The notes beneath the pieces were generated by a model. The model saw only the letters and a program-made list of their open reading frames with translations. It did no database searches and had not been told where the DNA came from. Shown in pieces: positions 7,920 through 16,183 of a stretch of 64,000 bases of DNA (positions are counted from its first letter, which is position 1; every line of letters begins with the position of its first letter). Origin of the DNA: Gemmatimonas sp. UBA7669 (GTDB taxonomy: Bacteria > Gemmatimonadota > Gemmatimonadetes > Gemmatimonadales > Gemmatimonadaceae); the NCBI RefSeq assembly GCF_002483225.1, contig NZ_DLHL01000055.1:62001-126000 (forward strand). Direction: 5' to 3'. The position numbers and the translations under genes are program-made.

Positions 7920-8512
7920 TAGCGCGCCGCCTTCTTGGCGTCGAGCGACGAGAGGAAGCTCTCGACGATCTTGCGGTTGTTGTCGGAATCGAGGTTCTGC
8001 TCGATGACGCGCGAGGCGCCCGCGATGGCGAGGTCGATGGCCTCGCGGCGCAGATCGGCGATGGCCGCGGCCTTCTCGCCGGAGATGGTGCGACGGGCCT
8101 GCTCGATCATCTCTTCCTGCTGCTGCTTGGTCTGCGCGAGCAGATCGCTGCGCATCTTCTCGGCCGTCTCACGGCTGGCGGCGATGATGGACTGGGCCTC
8201 GTTGCGGGCCGCCTCCAGCTGCGCACGCTGCTGCGCGAGCAGAGCCTCGGACTCGGCGCGATCACGCTTGGCACCTTCGATGGCGTCTTCCAGTGCCTTC
8301 TCGCGCGCTTCAACGGCCGCGAAGAGCGGCTTGAAGGCAAAGCGCGACAGCACGAAGAACAGCGCACCGAAAATGATGAGCGTCCAGAACATCAGCCCGG
8401 CCTTGGGGTCGAGCAGATTCACAGGGCCACCCGCTTCTGCGGCCAGGGCCGGCGAGGCGGAAAACAGCAGAGCGGCGGCGAGGGCGCCAGCGCGCACGGA
8501 ATGAGCGATCAT
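7919..8512 (-). CDS. atpF: F1Fo ATP synthase subunit b with N-terminal signal-like segment
   Basis: Peripheral-stalk b subunit: one membrane helix (LMFWTLIIFGALFFVLSRFA) followed by a long charged helix (KALEDAIEGAKRDRAESEAL onward) that reaches F1 delta. It has 197 residues from the ATG at 8512. Before the normal membrane helix there is an extra N-terminal segment (residues 1-28) with the shape of a cleavable Sec signal: basic start, hydrophobic AGALAAALLFSAS, then a PALA-AEAGG cleavage-like site. The classical b subunit starts directly with its membrane helix, so this is an added element, shared in spirit with the atpB product of the same operon. Confidence 0.94.
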   Translation of the reverse strand: MIAHSVRAGALAAALLFSASPALAAEAGGPVNLLDPKAGLMFWTLIIFGALFFVLSRFAFKPLFAAVEAREKALEDAIEGAKRDRAESEALLAQQRAQLEAARNEAQSIIAASRETAEKMRSDLLAQTKQQQEEMIEQARRTISGEKAAAIADLRREAIDLAIAGASRVIEQNLDSDNNRKIVESFLSSLDAKKAAR

Positions 8513-8587
8513 GGATGCGTCCACGAAGAGTGAGAGTGCGGACGGAGCGCCGCGGCGGAAAAGCCGGGCGCTCCGCACGCGAACAGA

Positions 8588-8866
8588 TCAGAACGTGATC
8601 TTGCTCTGGATCTGGAAGCCGATCACGACGCCGAACAGCGCGGCGCCTTCGATCAGGGCGGCCAGGATGAGCGCGGCCGTCTGGATGCGGCCGGCCGCTT
8701 CGGGCTGACGCGCCATGCCTTCCACCGCCGAACCACCGATGCGGCCGATGCCCATGCCGGCACCGATCACGCCGCCGGCGGCGGCAATGCCAGCGCCGAT
8801 CAGCGCGAGGCCCTTCGGATCCTGCACCACCGGAGCGGCGGCCTGGAGGAGACCCATGATTTCCAT
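8588..8866 (-). CDS. atpE: F1Fo ATP synthase subunit c
   Basis: The ring subunit that carries protons. 92 residues forming two membrane helices around a polar loop (GMARQPEAAGR). Helix 1 is glycine/alanine rich (LALIGAGIAAAGGVIGAGMG). Helix 2 holds the ion-binding Glu in ALIEGAALFGVVIG. No Gln/Ser-Thr sodium-ligand pattern is seen around that Glu, so proton coupling is more likely than sodium. The ATG at 8866 is favoured by AGGAG 7 bases upstream; a longer frame to 8929 has no support. Confidence 0.95.
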   Translation of the reverse strand: MEIMGLLQAAAPVVQDPKGLALIGAGIAAAGGVIGAGMGIGRIGGSAVEGMARQPEAAGRIQTAALILAALIEGAALFGVVIGFQIQSKITF

Positions 8867-9057
8867 CTGAAAACTCCTGAGACGTAGTCGTTGATGTGCT
8901 GCACTCCCGACGGACGCTCTGGTCCGCATGACCCGCCAACGGGTTGAACCCAGCGGGATTCACCGGTCGCTCGACCGGCTACGCAACGGCTGACGGGGGA
9001 GAACCGGCAGCTGTTGTGCTAAAGCGCGTGTGCTACAGTGTTCAACCGATCAGTTCC

Positions 9058-9118
9058 GGGTTCTGAGTTCAGGTTTCGTGTCGTGAGTACTCAAGACCCA
9101 GAGCTCAAAACTCCCAGC
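9058..9118. repeat. GAGT/ACTC-rich intergenic repeat, copy B, in the atpB-atpE gap
   Basis: The 257-base gap 8867-9123 between atpB and atpE holds no gene. Its atpB-proximal end is a repeat with alternating half-sites: GGGTTCTGAGTTCAGG, GTCGTGAGTACTCAAGACCC and GAGCTCAAAACTCCCAG. These form short inverted pairs (for example GAGTACTC). It falls inside what should be a continuous ATP synthase operon, where it could form structure in the message. Confidence 0.6.
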
Positions 9119-9123
9119 TGCTG

Positions 9124-10098
9124 TTAGTGGTGTGCCTCGCGAATCTGCCCGATGAACACGCTGGCGAGCAGCGTGAAGATGAAGGCCTGCAGAAACGCGA
9201 CGAACAGTTCGAGCATGCTGATGGCCGTCGCGATCAGCACCGGCACCGGCGCGATCACGTAGCTCTTGAACGTGAAGATCAGGCCGATGAGCGCGAGCAG
9301 CACGATGTGACCGGCCGTCATGTTGGCGAACAGACGCACGGCCAGCGCGAAGGGCTTGGACAGCTTGCCCACCATTTCCACCGGCGACATGACGAAGAAC
9401 ATGATCACGCGCATGGGCAGCGGCAGATCCTTGTTCCAGTAGAAAATCGTGCTCAGGTAGCCGATCCCGTTGGCACGAATGCCGGCCACTTCCACCACGA
9501 TGGCGGTGATGATGGCCAGCGTGGCCGTCACCGAGATGTTGCCGGTGGCGGTGGCACCCCAGGGCAGCATGCCCAGCAGGTTCATCACGAGGATGAAGAA
9601 GAACATCGTGAGCGCGAAGGGCACGAAGCCCTCACCATGGTGACCGACATTGGGCAGCACCACTTCGTTGCGCAGATAGAGCGCCATGGCCTCGATGGCA
9701 CCGGCAAAACCGCGCGAGCGGCCCTGCTGCTGGTGCTGACGACGCGAGGCATTGGCCGAGCCGATGAGCACGATTGCGACGATGGTGGCCGCGAGCAGCA
9801 TGAACACGACGTGCTTGGTGGGCGAGATGTCCACCTGCATGCCACCGATGTTGATGGGCGCCCAGTGCGGCAGCTCAACTTCCTTGGCCAGATGCGAGTT
9901 GGGCCACGGGATTTCGAGATGATTGCCGTCGGTGATGTGCGGCGTGATGATGTCGACCGGCGCCTCGCCGGTCTGAGCATGCGCATCGGCCGGAGCAGCG
10001 TGCTCCTGGGCGGACAGCGTGAGCGGCGCCGTGACAGTCGTCACGGCCAACAGGGTCACGCAAGCCAACGTGGACAGCGAACGGATCATCGACCGCAT
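9124..10098 (-). CDS. atpB: F1Fo ATP synthase subunit a with signal-like N-terminus
   Basis: Membrane subunit forming the proton half-channels. About 324 residues. Conserved channel regions are present: MNLLGMLPWG, and the essential Arg helix ALAVRLFANMTAGHIVLLAL, followed by LLIATAISMLELFVAFLQAFIFTLLASV-type final helices and a short IREAHH tail. The first 37 or so residues look like a cleavable signal peptide (SLSTLACVTLLAVTTVTAPL, then SAQ-E). After it comes an acidic/His-rich segment and only then the first family helix. Starts at 10098 or 10089 are both possible; the upstream stop is at 10113, so 10098 is used. No strong ribosome site distinguishes them. Confidence 0.94.
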   Translation of the reverse strand: MRSMIRSLSTLACVTLLAVTTVTAPLTLSAQEHAAPADAHAQTGEAPVDIITPHITDGNHLEIPWPNSHLAKEVELPHWAPINIGGMQVDISPTKHVVFMLLAATIVAIVLIGSANASRRQHQQQGRSRGFAGAIEAMALYLRNEVVLPNVGHHGEGFVPFALTMFFFILVMNLLGMLPWGATATGNISVTATLAIITAIVVEVAGIRANGIGYLSTIFYWNKDLPLPMRVIMFFVMSPVEMVGKLSKPFALAVRLFANMTAGHIVLLALIGLIFTFKSYVIAPVPVLIATAISMLELFVAFLQAFIFTLLASVFIGQIREAHH

Positions 10099-10112
10099 CC
10101 GGAGTGTAGTCG

Positions 10113-10508
10113 TCAGTTCAGGAACAACGGCTCGACGAGTGTCGAGACGAAGAAGAACACCACCAGTGAGAGCAACGCGGGCCCGCCGAGCAAGCCCAAC
10201 GCCTTGATGCCGAGAAACGCCCAGAAGGCCACGGCGGCGAACCGCAACAGCACTCCCAGTCCCCACGCAGCGATCACCTGCTGGCGCGCCACCAGGCGCG
10301 CGAAGGCAAAGGTGAACAGCTGCACCACCACTGCAAGCCAGGCACTGGCGTGCACCGCGCGCGCGGCCTCGTCACCGGGCCACACAAAGCGCTGCATGAC
10401 AAACGCCAGTGCCAGCACCAACACCACCTGCGTCGTCATAAAGGCTGCGATGGAGCGCAACATGCCGCGGCCAGCCACTTCGGGTGTCGACGTCTTGCCG
10501 GCGTTCAT
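10113..10508 (-). CDS. Small four-helix membrane protein in atp operon (AtpI-like)
   Basis: 131 residues with about four hydrophobic segments (FMTTQVVLVLALAFVMQRFV; SAWLAVVVQLFTFAFARLVA; AAWGLGVLLRFAAVAFWAFL; SLVVFFFVSTLVEPLFL). Position between the AtpZ-like gene and atpB, size and topology match AtpI/UncI, a helper of c-ring assembly (family knowledge). No diagnostic motif is visible, so the call rests on position and topology. The start ATG overlaps the upstream stop (ATGA), indicating coupling. Confidence 0.7.
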   Translation of the reverse strand: MNAGKTSTPEVAGRGMLRSIAAFMTTQVVLVLALAFVMQRFVWPGDEAARAVHASAWLAVVVQLFTFAFARLVARQQVIAAWGLGVLLRFAAVAFWAFLGIKALGLLGGPALLSLVVFFFVSTLVEPLFLN

Positions 10509-10777
10509 GTCGACTCCGAGTGATTGCTGTCCGCGTCCCGTGCCTTGGGCGCCATGATGCGCCGATAGCCCGAGTAGAAGGTTCCACCACCACCAACCAG
10601 CACGCCGCCAAGCAGAAAAAGCGGCGCTGTGTCCAGCCGGCGATCCAGCCAATTGCCGAGGTACACGAACATCACGATGGCCACCGCGAACTGCATCCCG
10701 AGTCCGGCCAGCGCCCACGGTGAGACCTCACCATCGGCACGGGATCCCGGGGGGCGGAATTCGGGCGTTTTCGCCAT
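10505..10777 (-). CDS. AtpZ/AtpI-family ATP synthase accessory protein
   Basis: 90 residues. A polar Pro/Arg-rich start is followed by two membrane helices: ALAGLGMQFAVAIVMFVYLG and LFLLGGVLVGGGGTFYSGY, joined by NWLDRRLDTAP. This is the two-helix pattern of the AtpZ/AtpI (F0F1 subunit) family, usually the first gene of bacterial atp operons and proposed to assist Fo assembly or Mg/Ca movement (family knowledge). It is the first gene of the operon here, with the divergent BsuPI lipoprotein upstream. The ATG at 10777 is used because the longer frame has no membrane-protein character. Confidence 0.72.
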   Translation of the reverse strand: MAKTPEFRPPGSRADGEVSPWALAGLGMQFAVAIVMFVYLGNWLDRRLDTAPLFLLGGVLVGGGGTFYSGYRRIMAPKARDADSNHSEST

Positions 10778-10920
10778 TCGGGGGCGGAAGCTAGGCGCTT
10801 GTGAAATTTTTCGCAAGCGAACTTTTTGACCGAAACCGAACAAAGACCGACAAGGCGAACTGGACAGCAAACCTCCGGAACCACCGTCACTTAGCACGTC
10901 GTTGTTCGCAAATTTTCATC

Positions 10921-10949
10921 TTGACAGCGGGACCACCCGTTGATAACGT
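10921..10949 (+). promoter_or_regulatory. Candidate sigma-70-type promoter for the BsuPI lipoprotein gene
   Basis: TTGACA at 10921-10926 is followed after 17 bases by TAACGT at 10944-10949. The -35 box is perfect and the -10 box keeps the T-A-----T positions. It would start transcription about 95 bases before the lipoprotein ATG. It lies in the 271-base divergent gap 10778-11048, which otherwise holds no gene; no equally good box was seen facing the atp operon. Confidence 0.5.
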
Positions 10950-11048
10950 GGCGCTGTAGCGAAATGTGAGGCTGGATCGTCCAAACACATGACCGGCATG
11001 TGATTGGCTCCAGCGCCAGATCGCCCACCCCCCACTCCCATTTCCCTG

Positions 11049-11498
11049 ATGCTTTCGCGCATCACCGTTCCGCTGCTGGCCGCCGCCGCCCTGGTGTTTG
11101 CCTGTGGGCCGCGCACCCCCAATCCGGTGGCCAGCGCACGTCCAAAATCCGGAACGGAACGCGGCGTGGTGTCGCATGTCATGGTCGACACGGCGCGAGG
11201 CACGGTCCGCTTCGCCATTGCCGTCACCAATGACTCGCCCAAGCGCGTGGAGCTCAGCTTCCCCGACGGCCGCACCCACGACTTCGCGGTCGAGGACAGC
11301 AGCGGCGCCGAAGTCTGGCGCTGGAGCAAGGGACGACTCTTCACGCAAGCCATGCAGAACCGGTTGCTCGACGCGCATGATAGCACCGTGTACGACGAGC
11401 GCTGGACCCCGCCCGCCCCGGGTCGCTACACACTGGTGGCGCAACTCCATAGCGAGAATCACCCGGTGCAGCAGCGCGTGGCCTTCACGCTGCGTTGA
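11049..11498 (+). CDS. Lipoprotein with BsuPI-type proteinase-inhibitor domain
   Basis: 149 residues. The N-terminus has a lipoprotein signal (RITVPLLAAAALVFAC), so the mature protein starts at Cys. The rest matches the BsuPI (intracellular proteinase inhibitor) beta-sandwich pattern I know: AIAVTNDSPKRVELSFPDGR, then HDFAVEDSSGAEVWRWSKGR, LFTQAMQNRLL, and the closing PPAPGRYTLVAQL. The founding member inhibits a Bacillus intracellular protease, but exported lipoprotein versions are widespread with unknown role, so protease inhibition is not assumed. The ATG at 11049 is used because it begins the signal peptide; the frame extends to 11004 without support. It is divergent from the atp operon and is followed by two hairpins. 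Confidence 0.8.
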   Translation: MLSRITVPLLAAAALVFACGPRTPNPVASARPKSGTERGVVSHVMVDTARGTVRFAIAVTNDSPKRVELSFPDGRTHDFAVEDSSGAEVWRWSKGRLFTQAMQNRLLDAHDSTVYDERWTPPAPGRYTLVAQLHSENHPVQQRVAFTLR

Positions 11499-11511
11499 AT
11501 TGGCCGGATGG

Positions 11512-11588
11512 CGCTGAGCGGCCATCGCTCAGCGACGGCCATCACCCGGTGCCACTTGTCCTGCAACGGACGCCCTTGGGCGTCCGTT
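11512..11588 (+). terminator. Two tandem hairpins after the BsuPI lipoprotein gene
   Basis: The first hairpin pairs CGCTGAGCG (11512-11520) with CGCTCAGCG (11526-11534). The second pairs AACGGACGCCC (11565-11575) with GGGCGTCCGTT (11578-11588) and is followed by TAGTGTTTTG. The second resembles an intrinsic terminator and separates this gene from the MoxR gene. Confidence 0.7.
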
Positions 11589-11676
11589 AGTGTTTTGTGG
11601 CAGGTTTCTGGTGCATCTTGTCCACGTACGCCGCGACCGCATTCCTGCCTGCATTCCCGCCCTCTACCCTGCCTCC

Positions 11677-12666
11677 GTGAGTTCATCTCCCGACGCCAAC
11701 GATCTTGCCCTGCTCGAGCGCCTCGCCGGCGCCCGCTCGGCCCTGTCAAAACAGATTGCGCAGCGCATTGTGGGTCAGGCCCATGTCGTGGATGACCTGG
11801 TGACGGCCCTGTTGGCCGGCGGTCATGCGGTGCTGGTGGGTGTGCCGGGTCTGGCCAAGACCCTGTTGGTGCAGACCGTGGCGCAGGCTCTCGATCTGAC
11901 CTTCTCGCGTGTGCAGTTCACGCCCGACCTCATGCCCAGTGACATCACGGGCACGGAGCTCATGGAAGAGGAGCCTGGCACGGGCAAGCGGGCGTTTCGC
12001 TTCGCGCCCGGTCCGGTGTTCGGCAACATGGTGCTGGCCGACGAAATCAATCGCGCCCCGCCAAAGACCCAGGCGGCGCTGCTGCAGGCGATGCAGGAGC
12101 GTACGGTCACGGTGGCCGGCCGCACGTATGACCTGCCGCGTCCCTTCTTCGTGCTGGCCACGCAGAATCCGGTGGAGCAGGAAGGCACGTATCCGCTGCC
12201 CGAAGCGCAGCTCGACCGCTTCATGTTCGAGTTGAACATCGGTTACCCGACGCGCGAGGAGGAGGAGCAGATCGTGCTCTCCACCACGGGTGACACACAG
12301 GGCAAGGTGGTGCCGGTCCTGGGCGGCGAGGAGCTGCTGCAGTTGCAGCGTCTGGTGCGCCGGCTGCCGGCGCCGCCGAGTCTGGTCTCGTACGCGGTGA
12401 AGCTGGTGCGCAGCACGCGGCCCGACGATCCGGAGGCTACGGCGCGCGTCAAGCAGTACGTGAGCTGGGGCGCGGGTCCGCGCGCGTCGCAGTATCTCGT
12501 GCTGGGCGCCAAGGCGCGTGCCGCCATGGATGGCCGGGCCATGCCGGACATCGACGACGTGAAGAGTGTGGCCCAGGCCGTGCTGCGTCACCGTCTGGTG
12601 TTGAACTTCCAGGCGGAGGCGGACGGGGTACCGGCGGAGTCGCTGATTACCTTCCCAGCCAACTGA
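11677..12666 (+). CDS. MoxR-family AAA+ ATPase
   Basis: Cytoplasmic chaperone-like ATPase, about 329 residues. Walker A is GVPGLAKTLLVQTVAQAL, the Walker B region is GNMVLADEINRAPPKTQAAL, and the MoxR-typical MQERTVTVAG, ATQNPVEQEGTYPLPEAQLD and GPRASQYLVLGAKARA stretches are all present, ending with the lid domain. MoxR proteins usually work with a neighbouring DUF58/VWA protein on folding or metal insertion; none is beside it here, so its partner is elsewhere. The GTG at 11677 is preferred over a GTG at 11590 that lies in the upstream terminator tail. No good ribosome site supports either, so the start is uncertain. Confidence 0.9.
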   Translation: MSSSPDANDLALLERLAGARSALSKQIAQRIVGQAHVVDDLVTALLAGGHAVLVGVPGLAKTLLVQTVAQALDLTFSRVQFTPDLMPSDITGTELMEEEPGTGKRAFRFAPGPVFGNMVLADEINRAPPKTQAALLQAMQERTVTVAGRTYDLPRPFFVLATQNPVEQEGTYPLPEAQLDRFMFELNIGYPTREEEEQIVLSTTGDTQGKVVPVLGGEELLQLQRLVRRLPAPPSLVSYAVKLVRSTRPDDPEATARVKQYVSWGAGPRASQYLVLGAKARAAMDGRAMPDIDDVKSVAQAVLRHRLVLNFQAEADGVPAESLITFPAN

Positions 12667-12697
12667 TCAGCGGTTGTTGTTGGGACCAAACTGATGA

Positions 12698-12728
12698 CGG
12701 CGGAGTCCTGGCGGGCTCCGCCGTTTTT
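12698..12728 (+). terminator. Intrinsic terminator after the MoxR gene
   Basis: CGGCGGAG (12698-12705) pairs with CTCCGCCG (12716-12723), with additional inner pairing, followed by five T residues and more Ts. It lies 31 bases past the MoxR stop. The remaining gap to 12873 shows no gene. Confidence 0.8.
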
Positions 12729-12873
12729 CGTTTTTGAGACGAGGCGTGTGTGGCTGGGTGCAGCGCAGTACAATTGACGTGCCGCTGACGCTCCAATGAC
12801 GAGTGGTACGATGATGGTGGACGCTGCCGCAATCCGTCCCTCATCGCGGGCCTACTGGTCCTCGGAGTGAGTC

Positions 12874-15800
12874 ATGCCCCGTTCTCGTCGTCGTTCGACC
12901 CGCCATCGCGATCGTGCGTCGACGTCTCCGCCTATTCCCTCTGCCTTTCCCAGTGTGCTGCCGGTGAGCGACCCGAATGATTCGGTGGCAGGCGGGCCAT
13001 CCGCGAGCGAGGTGGCGGGCGGCGTGCGGCTGCGCGCGCAGACCTTGGGGGCGGCGCGGGTCTTGTGGGGCCCGCAGCTCATCACGCCGACCTTTGGTCT
13101 GCAATTCGCGTTGCTGGTGCGTCTGCTGCACACGCCGGGGCATCGAGTCCCACGTGGCGACCTGTTCTCGGAGCTGTGGCCGGATCAACCGGAGTCTCGC
13201 CAGCGCGGCAATCTGCGGCAACTGCTGTACAAGTTGCGCACGATGGGGATGGCGGTTTCGCAGACGGATGCTGACGTGATACTCGACAAGGCTCACGTCG
13301 AGGCTGTGTTTTGCGTGGACCGTAGTGTCGAGCACTTCGACCGTGACGTAACGCGCGGCGACGAGCCGTTTGGCCTGTGGCTTCCCGGCTACAACGGTCC
13401 GGGCGAGGCGTACGCGCAGTGGTTGTCATTGACGCGTGACGTGGTGCATGCGGACGTGCGGCGCGTGCTGGTGACCCAGCTTCGTCGTCGGCGGGAGCGT
13501 GGTGATTGGACAGGCGCGGAGGTGTTGTCGCGCTGGCTGTTGCAATTCGATCCGCTCAACGAAGACGCCACGCTGACGATCGCCGAGTGCGTGATGATGA
13601 ACGGCGCGAAGGCGGAGGCGGTGGCGATTCTGGATCGCTATCTGGAGGAACTGGGTCCGGACGCTGGCGACATTCGCTTGCCGGCATCGCAGTTGCGCCG
13701 GCGCTTCACCGAGCCTTCGGCGCGGCGTCGTCCCTCACTGGCCGCCACCGAGCGTCACTTCATGGGGCGCGAGCAGGAAATGGCCGAGCTGACGATGCAA
13801 TTGCGGCGCGCGCGCTGGCACGATGGCAGCGCGGTGCTCTTGCACGGACCGGCGGGCATCGGCAAGACGCGTCTGTGCACCGAGCTGGGCAAGGTGGCGC
13901 AGATCGAGGGCTACCGTGAGGTGACGATCGAGTGCCGGGAGAGCGACCAGCATCGCCCCCTGGGTGTGGTGATGGAGATCCTTCCGGAGTTGATGTCGTA
14001 TCCGGGTGCGTTGGGCTGTTCGCCGGAGAGCCTGACGGTGCTGCGGCGGTTGGTGGGGGGAGACCTTCCAGATCAGAAGTCGGATCAAGAGCAAGATGCC
14101 GCGACACCGATCATTACTGAGCGATTCACTGAAGACATCGATGCGGTGCTTCGCTCCCTCCGAAGCCACACGATCAGAAACGCATTGGTCGACCTCGTTG
14201 GTGCACTATCGGACGACCGGCCCATTTACCTGCAGATTGAAGACCTGCAGTGGGTTGATGACACTACTTGGGACATACTAACTGACCTGATCAAGCGAGT
14301 AGGCCAGACGCGGCTTATGCTTGTCGCGACATGTCGTTACTCCACGATTCGAGAGGGTAATCCACGGTCGGTTCCGACGAGACTGATTGTTCGCAGACTA
14401 GAGCCACTTGCAATTGAAGCTTGCCAGAGGCTTACCAGGGCCATAGGCAGCGATCTTTCGGCTGATCTCAACGCTGAGATTGAACAATGGATCATCTCCA
14501 ACAGCGGAGGTGCGCCACTACTTCTACGAGCCCTGGTGGAACACTGGGTCATCAATGGTGATGCAACCGGCGTACCTCCGACACTGGCTAGCGTCATCGA
14601 TCAACGATTGGACAGACTGCCACCCGCTGCACTTCGCGCTCTCCAGTTAATCGACATTCTTGGACGCAATGCCTCACTCGAGAGGATCCGGGCGATCCTT
14701 GGCCTTCCCACTCACGATGTAGTTGACGCGCTCGAGAGACTAGAGGAGTCCGGATGCCTCGCAAAGGGGGACGCATCATTAGTCGTTTCACACGACGTGG
14801 TGGCCCGGGCCGCCTCGAAACGCTTGTCACGAATTGGCGAGGCCACGTTGCGCCTGGCTGCCGCGAGCCACTACGAGCAGGAATGCCGTGACCGCGAAGA
14901 GAAGGCGCGACTTCTCGACGCCCTTGAAAACCTATCGATCGTGGGATCGCAAAGTGACGTAACAGACTTTCTGCTGAGGAACGAGCTCGATCTACTCGAT
15001 CTAGGTGCCCCGATTGCGGTTCTCACTCATATCAATAGGGTGTTTGACGACCACTCGGAACAAACATCGCAGAGTGTCAATCGACTCCGAAACAGGCTAG
15101 AGCTCGAGGCAGGTGAGTATCGTCGCGCGCTTGGCGGTGCCGCTGGGACAATCGATGTGGCAAGCACAGGATTGTGTCAAACAGACATTCGAGTTGACGA
15201 CGTTCTTACCTACGCAGATTCAGCTCATCGTGCTGACCCGATTGTAGACCGTGACCACTTAGCGTCTCTTTGCGCGAGCATTGCCGAAGACGACAAGCTT
15301 CCGCTCGATAAGAGATTGAGGGCTTCGGCGATCGGGATCACTATTTGTGCAAATACATGCGATTCGATCACTGCATCTCGCTGTTTCTCGCCAGTTGTCT
15401 CGTCTGCAGTTCGGCCACAGCTGGCGGATGCTGAAACACGCTCATCTTTGCTCTACCACGCGATCTTCGGCGATCTAAGCATCGCTAGCCGCTTGGCAAA
15501 GTCTATCCTAGATGCTGCCGCAACGACTCGGCCATCAACGCAGGTTGCTATAGACTGTGGTCGCGCAGCATTTACGCTCCGCCTCTGCGGAGAGTTTGAT
15601 TTGGCACGGTCATCGTTTTTGCGGCAATTCGAGATTGCCAATCAGCTTCACACACCAAAACTGGCTGAGTTCCCTGCCTGGCAGTTAGCGCTTATCGCAT
15701 TGGACGCCGGCGATATGCAGGCTCTATCGCTGTGGAATGGGGAAATCGATCGATTAATGGCATCGAACTTTGATCCAATAGCTGGCAGTTTCCTCATAGC

Positions 15801-16179
15801 CCACAAGGCGAGGTGCGAGATAGAGGCCGGCAGACCCGACAGCGCGAAGCGTTTTCTGGACGCTGCTCGCAACGGTCAGCCCCGTTTCCCGACAGCGAAG
15901 GCGACCGCCTACTTGGTTGCCCTAGAGATTGGCATAGCTCTTGTAGAGGACAGCGGACCTCCTAATCGAGCCTTGCTTGAGTCGGCAATCGAAAAGCACC
16001 GCCTCACCGCGTCGTACGGAACCTCGGACTATCTCACTGGCGTACTCTGTTCTGCCCTCGTACGCTGTGATGAAAGTAAGCTCGCGAAGAGCCTGATGTT
16101 TAGATACCTAAACGAACAACGCAGAGAACGAGGGGCTCTGCCGCTCTTCCTCCGCGCCGTGGTTGATCGCGTTCTCTAG
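12874..16179 (+). CDS. SARP/AfsR-like regulator: winged helix, BTAD, AAA ATPase and TPR-like tail
   Basis: 1,101 residues; GGAG lies 6 bases before the ATG. After a basic N-terminus, residues 55-110 (LQFALLVRLLHTPGHRVPRG, then SRQRGNLRQLLYKLRTMG) resemble the OmpR-like winged helix of SARP regulators. Residues 150-270 form a BTAD-like helical region (WTGAEVLSRWLLQFDPLNED). A STAND/AAA module follows: Walker A LLHGPAGIGKTRLC near residue 330, Walker B PIYLQIEDLQWVDDTTW near 455. The last 400 residues are helical and repeat-like, plausibly TPR, as in AfsR and MalT-type proteins that sense ligands (family knowledge). The gene is about 60% GC up to roughly 14,065 and near 50% afterwards, so the protein may be a recombinant of two sources. 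It converges on the HD-GYP gene with 4 bases between stops. Confidence 0.85.
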   Translation: MPRSRRRSTRHRDRASTSPPIPSAFPSVLPVSDPNDSVAGGPSASEVAGGVRLRAQTLGAARVLWGPQLITPTFGLQFALLVRLLHTPGHRVPRGDLFSELWPDQPESRQRGNLRQLLYKLRTMGMAVSQTDADVILDKAHVEAVFCVDRSVEHFDRDVTRGDEPFGLWLPGYNGPGEAYAQWLSLTRDVVHADVRRVLVTQLRRRRERGDWTGAEVLSRWLLQFDPLNEDATLTIAECVMMNGAKAEAVAILDRYLEELGPDAGDIRLPASQLRRRFTEPSARRRPSLAATERHFMGREQEMAELTMQLRRARWHDGSAVLLHGPAGIGKTRLCTELGKVAQIEGYREVTIECRESDQHRPLGVVMEILPELMSYPGALGCSPESLTVLRRLVGGDLPDQKSDQEQDAATPIITERFTEDIDAVLRSLRSHTIRNALVDLVGALSDDRPIYLQIEDLQWVDDTTWDILTDLIKRVGQTRLMLVATCRYSTIREGNPRSVPTRLIVRRLEPLAIEACQRLTRAIGSDLSADLNAEIEQWIISNSGGAPLLLRALVEHWVINGDATGVPPTLASVIDQRLDRLPPAALRALQLIDILGRNASLERIRAILGLPTHDVVDALERLEESGCLAKGDASLVVSHDVVARAASKRLSRIGEATLRLAAASHYEQECRDREEKARLLDALENLSIVGSQSDVTDFLLRNELDLLDLGAPIAVLTHINRVFDDHSEQTSQSVNRLRNRLELEAGEYRRALGGAAGTIDVASTGLCQTDIRVDDVLTYADSAHRADPIVDRDHLASLCASIAEDDKLPLDKRLRASAIGITICANTCDSITASRCFSPVVSSAVRPQLADAETRSSLLYHAIFGDLSIASRLAKSILDAAATTRPSTQVAIDCGRAAFTLRLCGEFDLARSSFLRQFEIANQLHTPKLAEFPAWQLALIALDAGDMQALSLWNGEIDRLMASNFDPIAGSFLIAHKARCEIEAGRPDSAKRFLDAARNGQPRFPTAKATAYLVALEIGIALVEDSGPPNRALLESAIEKHRLTASYGTSDYLTGVLCSALVRCDESKLAKSLMFRYLNEQRRERGALPLFLRAVVDRVL

Positions 16180-16183
16180 AGAA

